Assembly: GCF_030161575.1 (NCBI RefSeq)
Contig: NZ_BSUL01000001.1
Location: 434,001-498,000 of the forward strand
DNA length: 64,000 bases
Direction: 5' to 3'
DNA from: Arenivirga flava
GTDB taxonomy: Bacteria > Actinomycetota > Actinomycetes > Actinomycetales > Microbacteriaceae
Below are positions 9,371 to 19,225 of this stretch, piece after piece. Positions within the stretch are counted from its first letter, which is position 1, and each line of letters opens with the position of its first letter. Position numbers and translations under genes: made by a program. The notes under the pieces are model-generated. The model was not told the origin of the DNA. It saw only the letters and a program-made list of their open reading frames with translations, and did no database searches.

Positions 9371-10061
9371 GAGGCGGCCTCCTCGGCGTTCGTCTCGTCC
9401 GCGTTCGTCTCGTCGGAGCCGTCCTCACCGATCTCGACCGGTCGCTGCTCCTGCAGCCAGGCCACGAGCTCGCGCAGCCGCTCCGAGCTCAGCACGATCT
9501 CGACGACGGGGGTGATGCGGTAGCGCCCCTCCGACTCCTCCTCGATCACGCCGTCCTGGCGCAGCCGGGCGAGTGCCGAGCGGATGGCCTTCTGCCGCCG
9601 GGCGGTCGTGCCGTCGGCCTCGGCGAAGTAGCTGAGCACGGTCTGCTCGATCTCCTCCACGTCGACGCGGGCGGAGCCCTCGCCGCTCGTGGACTCGCGC
9701 TGGTACACGGTGCGCAGGTGCACGAGCACGAGGGTCTCGGCGCGCGAGTAGGCCTCGTCCTTGAGCAGGATCGGCACCTCGAGCTCGTCGGAGCGGATCT
9801 GCCGCTTGTAGGCGACCCCCGCTCGTGGTCGACGACGAGCTGCACGTACAGGTCGTGCAGCCGCGACTCGACGGTCGCCTGGTGCTCGAGCAGCACCGCC
9901 CAGTCCGCGGGGGAGGAGGCGGATGCGAGGAAGCGCCGCTGCAGCAGGCGCACGAGCACCCGTCGCACGCCCGGGTCGAGCACGCCGCGGTCGCCCGCGA
10001 AGAGGCGGTCGGGGTCCTCCTCCATCGCCACCGGCGTCAGGAAGGCATCGGGCTCAGTCAT
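9367..10061 (-). CDS. jetB: DUF4194 protein, JetB / MksE type (frameshifted)
   Basis: Small winged-helix subunit (MukE-like) that bridges the kleisin and the SMC ATPase. The first frame runs from ATG 10061 to ...[12 protein letters not shown]. The rest ([23 protein letters not shown]...) is in another frame. The break is in a run of five C on the plus strand (9816-9820); one more base would give ...[29 protein letters not shown]..., a smooth 231-residue protein of normal size. The C-terminus is acidic and contains the short repeat [10 protein letters not shown]. Starts overlap the end of jetA and the stop overlaps the start of jetC, so the three are translationally coupled. I believe the shift is an assembly error, but a real null mutation cannot be excluded. 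Confidence 0.8.
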
Positions 10062-11523
10062 CGTCGTTCCTCGTCGTGCTCGCGGTCACCGCGCCGAAGG
10101 CGAAGCGCCGGGTCGTGCCGTCGGGGCGCAGCGCTTCGACGATCGAGATCTCGTCGTGCTCGGTCATGCCCTCGCGGTGGGCGATCTCCAGCAGGCCGAC
10201 GAGGTCCACCGGTCGCCGCGTCGCATCGGAGGCCGACTCGAAGGCCTGCGCCAGGTCGAAGCGATCGCCGAGGCCCGCGACGTGCTCCTCGAGCTGGCGG
10301 TAATGCGGCCCGCCCCAGGCGCGGGTGTCCGCGTCGACGAGCTCGACCGAGCCGTCCGCCTGCGTCAGTGGCGCCGGCGAGCTCGGTGGGCGCAGGTCGC
10401 TCAGCGTCTCGCGCAGGTGCCCGACGCCGGCGGTGGGGAAGGCCCGCACGGGTTCGACGCGGTCGGTCGCGCGCGAGGTCTGCATCCAGCGGTGCAGCCC
10501 GGCCATCGCCCCGCGCAGCAGCTCGTCGACCTGGCGGTCGCGCGCCGGGTCGTGGGTGCGCACCTGCGCGGTGATCACGTGCGAGGCGCGGCGCTGGGCC
10601 GTGAGCACCTCCTGCACGCCGTGCTCGACGCGGCGGCCGATCGCGTCGAGGTCGTCCCGCTGGGCGGGGGACATCCGGTGCGTGAAGGGCTGGGTGAGCA
10701 GGTCGCGCAGCTGCTCGGCGAGCCGGTCGATGCTCTCGGGATCTCCGACGAGGCGCAGCGCGCCGTCGAAGGCGCGCCCCTCGGGCGTCGCGCGCATGAT
10801 GTGCTGGCCGCGCTGCAGGTACTCGCGCAGGATCTCGCCGGTCGGGCGTACGTCCCGCCGCAGCTCGGCGACGACGTCGCGCTGCATCGCCTTGATCGAC
10901 TCCGCCACACGGGCGAAGTCGGCGGGCAGCTCGCGGGCGAGGTGGATGACGTGCTCGGCCTCCTCGAGCAGCTGCTCCTCGTCGGGCTCGACGGCCTCGC
11001 CGGCGTCGAGCCGGGCGAGCTCGGCGTCGAGCTGCGCGCGCTGCGCGAGCAGCTGCCCACGGCGCCGCTCGGGGTCGGCCTCGGCGTCGCTCGCGAGCCG
11101 GTCGACCGAGTCGAGCAGGGTGCGCACCCGCGAGCGCGAGACCTTCGTCCCGCCCGTACCGGCCCGGCCGGCGATGTCGAGCGCACCGACGGCGTGCGCC
11201 GAGAGCCGGTACACCTCGGTGTCGCCCTCGAGCTGCGGCACCAGCCATCCGCCACGCACCCATCCGCGGCAGATGTCGCGGGCGCTGCCGGCGGGCAGCC
11301 GCTGGTCGTCGTCCTCCGATCCCGCGGCGCGCAGCTCGTCGAGCGCCTCGCCCAGCTCGGCGTGCGCGTCGGCGACCGCGACGGCCGGGCGGTCGGCCGT
11401 GAACATCACCGAGAGCATCGCCACGACGAACGGAGCGGTGCGGCCGTGCAGCAGGTCGAGGGTCGGGTCCTTGAACGCGGCCACGGCGCGCTGGAAGGCG
11501 GCCTCGGTGCGGGTGCTCGGCAT
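10054..11523 (-). CDS. jetA: DUF3375 protein, JetA / MksF (kleisin-like)
   Basis: First gene of the jetABC operon, 489 residues. It begins [41 protein letters not shown], the usual start of DUF3375 proteins. It is rich in long helices with many Arg and Glu, as expected for a MukF-like kleisin linking SMC heads. The ATG at 11523 is chosen because similarity to the family begins there; the frame runs further upstream but is arginine-rich noise. The ribosome site is weak (GAGAG). Together with jetB and jetC it should form a loop-extruding complex on DNA. Whether it serves plasmid restriction or chromosome organisation depends on a nuclease that is not present here. Confidence 0.82.
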   Translation of the reverse strand: MPSTRTEAAFQRAVAAFKDPTLDLLHGRTAPFVVAMLSVMFTADRPAVAVADAHAELGEALDELRAAGSEDDDQRLPAGSARDICRGWVRGGWLVPQLEGDTEVYRLSAHAVGALDIAGRAGTGGTKVSRSRVRTLLDSVDRLASDAEADPERRRGQLLAQRAQLDAELARLDAGEAVEPDEEQLLEEAEHVIHLARELPADFARVAESIKAMQRDVVAELRRDVRPTGEILREYLQRGQHIMRATPEGRAFDGALRLVGDPESIDRLAEQLRDLLTQPFTHRMSPAQRDDLDAIGRRVEHGVQEVLTAQRRASHVITAQVRTHDPARDRQVDELLRGAMAGLHRWMQTSRATDRVEPVRAFPTAGVGHLRETLSDLRPPSSPAPLTQADGSVELVDADTRAWGGPHYRQLEEHVAGLGDRFDLAQAFESASDATRRPVDLVGLLEIAHREGMTEHDEISIVEALRPDGTTRRFAFGAVTASTTRNDDD

Positions 11524-11618
11524 GGGCTCTCGGCGGATCGGTGCGGTCGGATGGGGTGGGCGGGCTCGGCGACGCCCCCGCGACGCGGTGTCGCGAGGGC
11601 GCCGGCCGTGCCGTTCGA

Positions 11619-13456
11619 TCAGTGGCGCGGCTTGCGGGCCGGTCGGTCGTCGCGCGGTCCGCGGTCGTCGCGGCCTCCGCGCGCACCCCGGTCGTCGCGG
11701 TCGCGGCGCTCCGGCCGCTCGCCGCGCGGGTCGCTCCACGGCGCGCGCTCGCTGCGGCGCGGGGCGCCGCTGTCGCGGCGGATCTCGATGAGCTGGCCGC
11801 TGATGCGGGTGTCGCGCAGACGGTCGAGCGCATCGGCGGGCAGGTCGGCCGGCAGCTCGACGAGCGAGAAGTTCGGCTTGATGTCGATGCGGCCGAAGTC
11901 CTCGCGGCGGAAGCCGCCCTCGTTCGCGAGCGCGCCCACGATCTGGCGCGGGTCGACGTGCTGGCGCTTGCCGACGGCCAGGCGGTACTGCACGAAGTCG
12001 CCACCGCCGCGCGGCCGGCGCTCGGGACGCTCACCGCGGTCGTCGCGTCGGGCGGCGCGCTCGTCGCGGTCGCGGCTGCCCCGCTCGAACCGCTCCTGGC
12101 GCTCGACCTCCGGGTCGAGCAGCAGCGGCGTCTCGCCCTGCGCGACGACGGCCAGCGCGGCGGCGACGTCGGCCTCGGGCACGTCGTGGTGCTCGACGTA
12201 GTGGGCGATGATGTCGCGGAAGGCGGCGATGCGGTCGGTGCTCTCGAGCGCCGTCGTGATCGCCTCGTCGAAGCGGCTCAGGCGCGTCGCGTTGACGTCC
12301 TCGACGCTCGGCAGCTGCATCTGGTCGAGCGTCTGGCGCGTGGCCTTCTCGATGTTGGCGAGGGTGCGGCGCTCGCGCGGGGTGACGAAGCTGATCGCGT
12401 CGCCGGTGCGGCCGGCACGGCCGGTGCGGCCGATGCGGTGCACGTACGACTCGGTGTCGATCGGCAGGTCGAAGTTGACCACGTGGGTGATGCGCTCGAC
12501 GTCGAGGCCGCGGGCGGCGACGTCGGTGGCGACGAGGATGTCGAGCTTGCCGGCCTTGAGCTGGTTCACCGTCTTCTCGCGGTTGGCCTGGGCCACGTCG
12601 CCGCTGATCGCGGCGGCGGTGTAGCCGCGGGCCCGCAGCTTCTCGGCCAGGGTCTCGGTCTCGTTCTTCGTGCGGACGAAGATGATGAGCCCATCGAAGT
12701 TCTCGACCTCGAGGATGCGGGTGAGCGCATCGACCTTCTGCGAGTACGACACCACGAGGTAGCGCTGCGTGATGTTCGTGTTCGTCGAGGTCTTCGACTT
12801 GACCGTGATCTGCTCGGGATCGGTGAGGTACTGCTGCGAGATGCGGCGGATCTGGGCCGGCATCGTCGCGGAGAAGAGCGCGACCTGCTTGGTGTCGGGG
12901 GTGTCGGCGAGGATCGTCTCGACGTCCTCCGCGAAGCCCATCTTGAGCATCTCGTCGGCCTCGTCGAGCACGAGGAAGCGCAGCTCGGAGAGGTCGAGGG
13001 TGCCCTTCTCGAGGTGGTCCATGATGCGGCCGGGGGTGCCGACGACCACGTCCACGCCTCGGCGCAGCGCCGAGAGCTGGGTGCCGTAGCCCTGGCCGCC
13101 GTAGATGGGCAGCACGTGCACGTTCCTCTGGTGCGACGCGTAGCGCTCGAAGGCCTCGCAGACCTGCAGCGCGAGCTCGCGCGTGGGCGCGAGCACGAGC
13201 GCCTGCGGCGTCTGCTGCGAGCTGTCGAGCTGCGAGAGGATCGGCAGCGCGAAGGCCGCGGTCTTGCCGGTGCCGGTCTGCGCCATGCCGATGACGTCGC
13301 GGCCCTGCAGCAGCGGGGGATGGTGGCGGCCTGGATGGCCGACGGGGTCTCGTATCCGACGTCCTTGAGGGCGCGGAGGACCGCGGCGTCGAGCCCCAGA
13401 TCGGTGAAGGTCGGCGACTCGGCGGTCGCCTCGGTGGTGGGCTCGTTCTCGGTCAT
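11619..13456 (-). CDS. deaD: DEAD-box ATP-dependent RNA helicase, DeaD/CsdA type (frameshifted near start)
   Basis: A cold-shock/ribosome-assembly type RNA helicase. The start is ATG 13456 (MTENEPTTEATAESPTFTDLGLD), with the Q motif YETPSAIQAATIP. The frame then breaks in a run of five G on the plus strand (13315-13319); adding one base gives IPPLLQGRDVIGMAQTGTGKTAAFALPIL and a 612-residue protein. Visible motifs: Walker A AQTGTGKT, PTRELALQ, VLDEADEM, SAT and the C-terminal HRIGRTGRAGRTG. A DbpA-type RNA-binding domain follows (about residues 480-560), then an Arg/Asp/Gly-rich tail. Known relatives unwind rRNA and mRNA structures. The shift looks like a sequencing error because both parts are perfectly conserved in style. 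Confidence 0.9.
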
Positions 13457-13575
13457 CCGACCAGGGTATCCGCTCGGCCCGCGACGGCCGATTCGGCGGG
13501 GATCCCGGGCCCGTCCGTGAGGTCGCTGGAATGCAGCCGAGCGGATGCGCGGAGCCGTGTCGCCCATCCGCTCGG

Positions 13576-13585
13576 CGATATATCG
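13576..13585. promoter_or_regulatory. CGATATATCG palindrome ahead of padR
   Basis: A 10-base AT-centred palindrome stands out in GC-rich DNA, 37 bases before the padR start codon. It could be the PadR autoregulatory site overlapping the -10 region (TATATC). No matching -35 element is obvious. The site lies between two divergent genes. Confidence 0.4.
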
Positions 13586-13621
13586 TTCAAGGCGAACCGA
13601 CGACACGACCGGGAGGTCAGG

Positions 13622-14167
13622 ATGAGCAACGCGTTCCGCGCCGGGGGCTTCGGCTCCGGGCAGCACGCCGACCAGCTGATGCAGGCGTTCGAGCAGCTGC
13701 GCAGCCAGTTCGAGCAGAAGGTCGGCCGCCGCGCCGGCCGCGGCGACGTGCGCGCCGCCGTGCTCGCCCTGCTCGCCGAGGAGCCGAAGCACGGCTACCA
13801 GATCATCCGCGACATCGAGGAGCGCAGCGGCGGTGCCTGGAAGCCGAGCGCCGGCTCCGTCTACCCGACCCTGCAGCTGCTCACGGACGAGGGGCTCGTC
13901 AGCTCCGAGGAGTCCGGCGGCCGCAAGACCTACGCGCTCACCGCGGCCGGCCGCGAGGTCGCCGACGCCGAGGGCGCCACCGCCTGGAGCGGCGCGGAGG
14001 GCGCCGCCGGCACCCCGAGCCCCACCGCCCTGCCGAAGGCCGGCATCGAGCTCGCCCAGGCTGCCGCGCAGCTCGCCCGCACCGGCACGCCGGAGCAGGT
14101 GCAGGAGGGCACGGCCGTGCTCGACGAGGCGCGCCGCAGGCTGTACTCGATCCTCGCCCAGGGCTGA
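13622..14167 (+). CDS. PadR-family transcriptional regulator
   Basis: A 181-residue regulator with a PadR winged helix at about residues 40-115 (DVRAAVLALLAEEPKHGYQIIRDIEERSGGAWKPSAGSVYPTLQLLTDEGLV, then YALTAAGREV). A Gly/Gln-rich segment precedes it and an Ala-rich helical C-terminal domain follows, suited for dimerisation. The start at ATG 13622 has a good ribosome site GGGAGG nine bases before. It is followed after four bases by the ubiB-like gene, so both are probably in one transcript. The ligand is unknown. Confidence 0.88.
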   Translation: MSNAFRAGGFGSGQHADQLMQAFEQLRSQFEQKVGRRAGRGDVRAAVLALLAEEPKHGYQIIRDIEERSGGAWKPSAGSVYPTLQLLTDEGLVSSEESGGRKTYALTAAGREVADAEGATAWSGAEGAAGTPSPTALPKAGIELAQAAAQLARTGTPEQVQEGTAVLDEARRRLYSILAQG

Positions 14168-14171
14168 GGCG

Positions 14172-15845
14172 GTGACCCAGGCGCAGCCGCCCGAGCTGCA
14201 CCGCGCCCGCTACCGCCGCATCCTGCGCTTCGCCTCCTGGCACCTCGCGATCACCTGGTGGTTCGAGATCGCGCTGCCGCGCCTCGGGCTCGCTCGCATC
14301 GCCGAGCGCACCAGGGCGCGGCGGATGCGGCGCTTCGCCCGCCGCTTCCACGTCCTCGCCGTCGATCTCGGCGGCCTGATGACCAAGGTCGGGCAGTTCA
14401 TGTCATCGCGCCTCGACGTGCTGCCGCCCGAGATCACGGCGGAGCTCGAGGGGCTGCAGGACGAGGTGCCGGCGGTGCCCTTCGAGCGGATCGCCGCCGC
14501 GGCGGAGGCGGAGCTCGGCATGCCGCTGGAGCGCGCCTTCGCGAGCGTCGACCCGCATCCGATCGCCGCCGCCTCGCTGGGTCAGGCGCATCGCGCCCGG
14601 CTCGGCCCGCTCGACGCGATGGAGACCGGCCTCTCGGAGGTCGTGCTCAAGGTGCAGCGCCCCGGCATCGACGACATCGTCGCGGTCGATCTCGCGGCGC
14701 TGCGCAAGGTGGGCGGCTGGCTCAGCCGCGTGCGGCTCGTCAGCGACCGCGTGGACATGCCCTCGCTCGTCGAGGAGTTCGCGGTCACGAGCCTCGAGGA
14801 GATCGACTACCTGCACGAGGCGGCGAACTCGGAGCGCTTCGCGGCGCTGTTCGCCGACGATGCCCGCGTGTCGGTGCCCGCGGTGGTGTGGGAGCGGACC
14901 ACGCGTCGCGTGCTGACGTTGCAGGACGTCACCGCGATCAAGATCACCGACGTCGACGGTCTGCGCGCCGCCGGGATCGACCCGGCCGAGGTCGCCCCCG
15001 TCTTCGCCGAGGTCATGTTCGACCAGCTCTTCACCCACGGCTTCTTCCACGCCGACCCGCACCCCGGCAACCTCTTCGTCACGCCGCGGGCGGAGGGATG
15101 GCGGCTCACGTTCATCGACTTCGGGATGATGGGCGAGGTGCCGGCCACCCTGCGCGGCGGACTGCGCAAGCTGCTCATCGCCGCCGCCTCGCGCGACGGC
15201 CGGGGGCTGGTCGACGCCATCCGCGACGTGGGGGTGCTGCTGCCGAGCGCCGACACCCGCGAGCTCGAGCGGGCGATGACGCACCTCTTCGGCCGCTTCG
15301 GCGGCATGGGCTTCGCCGAGCTGCGCGAGGTCGACCCGCGCGAGTTCCGCGCCTTCGCCGTCGAGTTCGGCGACGTGGTGCGGGCGCTGCCGTTCCAGCT
15401 GCCCGAGAACTTCCTGCTCGTGATCCGCGCGATGTCGCTCACCTCGGGCGTCTGCAGCGCGCTGGTGCCGAGCTTCAACCTCTGGGACTCGGTCGAGCCC
15501 TACGCCGCGCAGCTCATCGAGGACGAGCGCGGCAACGTCGTCGACGACCTCGGCCGCGAGGCCCTCGAGATCGCCGGGCTCGCCTGGCGCCTGCCACGAC
15601 GAGCGGATGCGCTCATCACCCGCATCGAGGACGGGGACGTCGCGATCGAATCGCCCCGGCTCGAGCGCCGGGTCGCGCGGCTGGAGCGCACCGGCCGCCG
15701 CCTCGTCTCGGCGACGCTCTTCGGCGGTCTGCTCATCGGCGGCGCGATCCTGCGCGCCGACGATCCGGTGCTCGGCACCGTGCTGCTCGTCGCCTCGGTC
15801 GTGCCGCTGCTGCACGCCGTGCTCGCGGGACGACTGCCCGGCTGA
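14172..15845 (+). CDS. ABC1/UbiB-like atypical kinase (AarF family)
   Basis: A 557-residue protein kinase-like ATPase of the ABC1/AarF/UbiB family. The characteristic KxGQ-like N-terminal motif is visible as LMTKVGQFMSSRLDVLP, with VLKVQRPGI holding the ATP-binding lysine and HGFFHADPHPGNLF as the catalytic loop, then FIDFGMMG for metal binding. The C-terminus has two hydrophobic stretches (LFGGLLIGGAIL, VLLVASVVPLLHAVLAG) that anchor it in the membrane. It starts at GTG 14172, four bases after padR. In other bacteria such proteins support quinone synthesis or lipid homeostasis; in an actinobacterium using menaquinone the true role is unclear. Confidence 0.9.
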   Translation: MTQAQPPELHRARYRRILRFASWHLAITWWFEIALPRLGLARIAERTRARRMRRFARRFHVLAVDLGGLMTKVGQFMSSRLDVLPPEITAELEGLQDEVPAVPFERIAAAAEAELGMPLERAFASVDPHPIAAASLGQAHRARLGPLDAMETGLSEVVLKVQRPGIDDIVAVDLAALRKVGGWLSRVRLVSDRVDMPSLVEEFAVTSLEEIDYLHEAANSERFAALFADDARVSVPAVVWERTTRRVLTLQDVTAIKITDVDGLRAAGIDPAEVAPVFAEVMFDQLFTHGFFHADPHPGNLFVTPRAEGWRLTFIDFGMMGEVPATLRGGLRKLLIAAASRDGRGLVDAIRDVGVLLPSADTRELERAMTHLFGRFGGMGFAELREVDPREFRAFAVEFGDVVRALPFQLPENFLLVIRAMSLTSGVCSALVPSFNLWDSVEPYAAQLIEDERGNVVDDLGREALEIAGLAWRLPRRADALITRIEDGDVAIESPRLERRVARLERTGRRLVSATLFGGLLIGGAILRADDPVLGTVLLVASVVPLLHAVLAGRLPG

Positions 15846-15954
15846 CCCCTCCTCGACCTCCCGTGACGCGGCCGGACCGCTCTCCCGGCGGCAGCGGCCG
15901 GGATGGGCCGCAGCCGTGTCCTCATCCGCTGCGCGCTGCCGGTACCGTAGGCGC

Positions 15955-18633
15955 GTGCCCGAAACGACTTCACTGAACACCGGATCGATCGCGCGGGTCA
16001 CGGCGGGTCAGGAGATCCCCGAGCGGATGCGCGCCGACGTGCGCCTGCTCGGCGAGCTGCTGGGACGCGTGCTGCGCGAGAGCGGATCGCCCGGCCTCTT
16101 CGAGGACGTCGAGCGCCTGCGCACCGCCACCATCGACGCCTACACGGACGAGAGCGGCGAGGCTTTCGACCGCGCCGTCGCGATCGCCGACGCCCTGCCC
16201 TCGGCGCGCGCCGAGGAGGTCGCCCGCGCCTTCACCGTCTACTTCCACCTCGCGAACCTCGCCGAGGAGCACCAGCGCGTGCGCGTGCTCCGCGAGCGCG
16301 CCCGTACCGACGTCGACGCCACCCGCACCGACACCGTGCCCGGCGCCTACGCCCAGCTCGCCGCCGAGCTCGGCGAGGAGGCCGCGCGCGAGCACCTGCA
16401 GTCGCTGCGCTTCCACCCCGTCTTCACGGCGCATCCGACCGAGGCGCGCCGCCGCGCCATCTCGGACAGCATCCGCCGCCTCGCGGGCCTGCTCGACGAG
16501 CTCGACGGCGGGGGCTCCGGCGCCGCGGTCGAGGGCCCCGAGGGCGGCCGCATCCGCCGCAGCATGCTCGAGGAGGTCGACACGCTCTGGCGCACGGCCC
16601 CCCTGCGCTCCGAGAAGCCGACCCCGGTCGACGAGGTGCGCTCGGTCATGGCGGCCTTCGACGAGACCCTCTACACGGCGGTGCCGGAGGTGTACCGCCG
16701 CATCGAGGCGATCCTGCAGGGCGACCGGGCCGGTGCTGTGCGGCCCGTGGTGCGCCCCTTCGTGCGCGTCGGCACCTGGGTCGGCGGAGACCGCGACGGC
16801 AACCCCTTCGTCACCGCCAAGGTCACCCGCAAGGCCGCGGGCATCGCCAGCGAGCACGTGCTCATCGGCCTGGAGCGCTCGGCGCAGCGCATCGGCCGCT
16901 CGCTGACCCTGTACGTCGGCACGACCCCCGCATCCGCCGCCCTGCAGCAGCTCTTCCAGCGCATGGCCGACGCCGACGCCGCCGCAGCCGAGATCCTGGA
17001 GCGCTCGCCCGGCGAGCTGCACCGGGCCGCCGTGCTGCTCATCGGCCGCCGCATCGGCGCGACCCGCTCCCGCGACGCCGACCTCGCCTACCGCGAGCCG
17101 GCCGAGCTGCTCGCCGACCTGCGCACCGTGCAGGACTCGCTGGCCGCGGCCGGCGCCCACCGGCAGGCCTTCGGCGCCCTGCAGGAGCTGCTCTGGCAGG
17201 TGGAGACCTTCGGCTTCCACCTGGCCGAGCTCGAGGTGCGCCAGCACTCCGCCGTGCACGCGAAGGTGCTCGCGGAGATCGACGCGGGCGGCGCGCTCGG
17301 CGAGCAGGCCGAGGAGGTGCTCGAGACCGTGCGCACGATCGCGCACATCCAGCACCGCTTCGGACCCGCGGCGGCGGGCCGCTACATCGTCTCGTTCACG
17401 CAGTCCGCCGAGGACCTCGCCAACGTGCACCGCCTCGCGCGGGCGGCGGTGGGTCCCGAGGGCACCCCGCCCGTGCTGGACGTGGTGCCGCTGTTCGAGA
17501 CCTTCGCCGACCTGCAGGCGGCGCCCGCGATCCTCGCAGAGATCGTCGAGCACCCCGAGTTCGCCGCGCGCCTGGAGGCCACCGGCCGCAAGCTCGAGGT
17601 CATGCTCGGCTACTCCGACTCGTCGAAGGACGTCGGCCCGGTCGCGGCGACCCTGGCCCTCTACGAGGCGCAGCAGAGGATCGCCGACTGGGCTCGTGAG
17701 TCCGGCATCGAGCTGACGCTGTTCCACGGGCGCGGCGGCGCGCTCGGCCGCGGCGGCGGCCCCGCCAACTCGGCCATCCTCGGCCAGCCCCCGCACTCGG
17801 TCGACGGCCGTTTCAAGCTCACCGAGCAGGGCGAGGTCATCTTCGCCCGCTACGGCGACTCCGACATCGCCATGCGCCACATGGACCAGGTCGCCGCGGC
17901 CGTGCTGCTGGCGTCGGCCCCCTCGATCGAGCAGCGCAACGAGGGCGCCGCGACCCGCTACGCCGAGGTCGCCGCGACGATGGACGCCGCCTCGCGCGAG
18001 CGCTTCTTCGCGCTCGTGAAGGCCGAGGGCTTCGCGCCCTGGTTCGCCACCGTCACCCCGATGGAGGAGATCGGCCAGCTCGCGCTCGGCTCGCGCCCGG
18101 CCCGCCGCGGCCTCTCGGTGTCGTCGCTCGAGGACCTGCGGGCGATCCCGTGGGTCTTCTCCTGGACCCAGGCGCGCATCAACCTCACCGGCTGGTTCGG
18201 CCTCGGCACGGCGCTCGAGGCGGTCGGCGACCTGCCGCTGCTGCAGCAGGCCTACCGCGACTGGCCGCTGCTGCACACCATGATCGACAACGTCGCCATG
18301 AGCCTCGCGAAGGCCGACGAGCGCATCGCACGCCACTACCTGGCGCTCGGCGACCGCGACGACCTCGCGCAGCTCGTGCTCGACGAGATGGCGCTCACCC
18401 GCGACTGGGTGGTGCGCATCGCCGGCGGCGGCGAGGTGCTCTCGAACAAGCCCGTGCTGCAGCGCGCCGTCAAGATGCGCAGCCCGTACGTCGACGCGCT
18501 CTCGCTGCTGCAGCTGCGCGCCCTGCGCGCGCTCCGCGACGCGCCCGAGGGCGCCGAGGTCGACCCCGACCTGCAGCGTCTGCTGCTGCTCAGCGTCTCG
18601 GGCGTCGCGGCCGGTCTCCAGAACACGGGCTGA
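15955..18633 (+). CDS. ppc: Phosphoenolpyruvate carboxylase
   Basis: Cytosolic enzyme converting phosphoenolpyruvate and bicarbonate to oxaloacetate, replenishing the TCA cycle. The 892-residue length is normal for the bacterial enzyme. Conserved blocks are complete: FTAHPTE with the catalytic histidine (about residue 160), VGGDRDGNP, LGYSDSSKD, FHGRGGALGRGGGP with the mobile-loop arginine region, and the C-terminal end QNTG. The start at GTG 15955 fits the first plausible methionine-equivalent before MRADVRLLGELLGRVL. It stands alone, with 109 bases to ubiB and no operon partner. Confidence 0.97.
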   Translation: MPETTSLNTGSIARVTAGQEIPERMRADVRLLGELLGRVLRESGSPGLFEDVERLRTATIDAYTDESGEAFDRAVAIADALPSARAEEVARAFTVYFHLANLAEEHQRVRVLRERARTDVDATRTDTVPGAYAQLAAELGEEAAREHLQSLRFHPVFTAHPTEARRRAISDSIRRLAGLLDELDGGGSGAAVEGPEGGRIRRSMLEEVDTLWRTAPLRSEKPTPVDEVRSVMAAFDETLYTAVPEVYRRIEAILQGDRAGAVRPVVRPFVRVGTWVGGDRDGNPFVTAKVTRKAAGIASEHVLIGLERSAQRIGRSLTLYVGTTPASAALQQLFQRMADADAAAAEILERSPGELHRAAVLLIGRRIGATRSRDADLAYREPAELLADLRTVQDSLAAAGAHRQAFGALQELLWQVETFGFHLAELEVRQHSAVHAKVLAEIDAGGALGEQAEEVLETVRTIAHIQHRFGPAAAGRYIVSFTQSAEDLANVHRLARAAVGPEGTPPVLDVVPLFETFADLQAAPAILAEIVEHPEFAARLEATGRKLEVMLGYSDSSKDVGPVAATLALYEAQQRIADWARESGIELTLFHGRGGALGRGGGPANSAILGQPPHSVDGRFKLTEQGEVIFARYGDSDIAMRHMDQVAAAVLLASAPSIEQRNEGAATRYAEVAATMDAASRERFFALVKAEGFAPWFATVTPMEEIGQLALGSRPARRGLSVSSLEDLRAIPWVFSWTQARINLTGWFGLGTALEAVGDLPLLQQAYRDWPLLHTMIDNVAMSLAKADERIARHYLALGDRDDLAQLVLDEMALTRDWVVRIAGGGEVLSNKPVLQRAVKMRSPYVDALSLLQLRALRALRDAPEGAEVDPDLQRLLLLSVSGVAAGLQNTG

Positions 18634-18822
18634 GCGCATCCGCTCGTCCCGCGGGGCGCGTCGACCACGGTCGGCGCGCCCCGCGTCGTGTCGGCTGCTG
18701 CCGCCGACGGCCCCGAACAGCCTCGCGCTCCGGCACGCCGGGCCGCACGCCGTCCGCGCCGAGCCGTGCCCCCTGCGGGGGCGTTGCCACCCGGACGGGG
18801 ACCCCTCAGAATCGGAGCAGTT

Positions 18823-18878
18823 CAGTGGACCAGCCGCGAAGGAGCCGTCCCGGATCGCTGCGCGTACGAAGTCCACTG
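18823..18878 (+). promoter_or_regulatory. Inverted repeat in leader of the 42-residue membrane protein
   Basis: CAGTGGAC (18823-18830) and GTCCACTG (18871-18878) could form an eight-pair stem with a 40-base loop, ending seven bases before AGGAGG of the next gene. It may be a leader hairpin or part of an RNA regulator. No known riboswitch core is recognised. The rest of the gap 18634-18892 shows nothing further. Confidence 0.3.
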
Positions 18879-18892
18879 CACCAGGAGGTCCG

Positions 18893-19021
18893 ATGTCCGC
18901 TCGCTCGCACCGTCGGAAGCCGCCGCGCCGCCCCGATCGGATGGACCGCATCCTCATTCCGATCGCCGTGGTGCTCGCCATCGGCGCCGCCGTGCTGGTG
19001 GTGCTCGCGTTGACCCGCTGA
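18893..19021 (+). CDS. Small single-span membrane protein, 42 residues
   Basis: A short gene with a very good ribosome site (AGGAGG, four bases before ATG 18893). The protein has an Arg/Lys/Pro-rich head of about 19 residues (SHRRKPPRRPDRMDR) and one hydrophobic helix (ILIPIAVVLAIGAAVLVVLAL) before the final TR, so it should sit in the membrane with the basic head inside. I do not recognise a family. A leader inverted repeat precedes it. The strong ribosome site and clean membrane helix argue that it is real despite its size. Confidence 0.65.
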   Translation: MSARSHRRKPPRRPDRMDRILIPIAVVLAIGAAVLVVLALTR

Positions 19022-19225
19022 GTCACGCGCCCGTTCCGCGTCGCCGACGCGCCCTCTCGGCCGGCGCTTCCTGTGCACCCGCCCAGCGCCGCCGGCCTCG
19101 GGTCGGGCGGGCCGTGCGCCGCCGGTAGCATGGCCTCGCCGATGCCCAGCGCTCGGCTCCGGCGTACGCAGCCGGCCGCCGTCGCGGCCCCGTCGCCGGC
19201 CACCGCACGAACGGCAAGGCACCCC

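Noticed and set aside
6764-9523. 919-codon plus-strand frame opposite jetC
   Set aside because: No motif, no ribosome site; shadow of the SMC ATPase gene.
9816-9820. Programmed ribosomal frameshifting in jetB
   Set aside because: No slippery heptamer or downstream structure is evident, and the same one-base loss in G/C runs occurs in unrelated genes; a sequencing error explains all.
18781-18892. tRNA or known riboswitch in the leader of the 42-residue protein
   Set aside because: No cloverleaf or known aptamer core could be drawn; only one inverted repeat is present.
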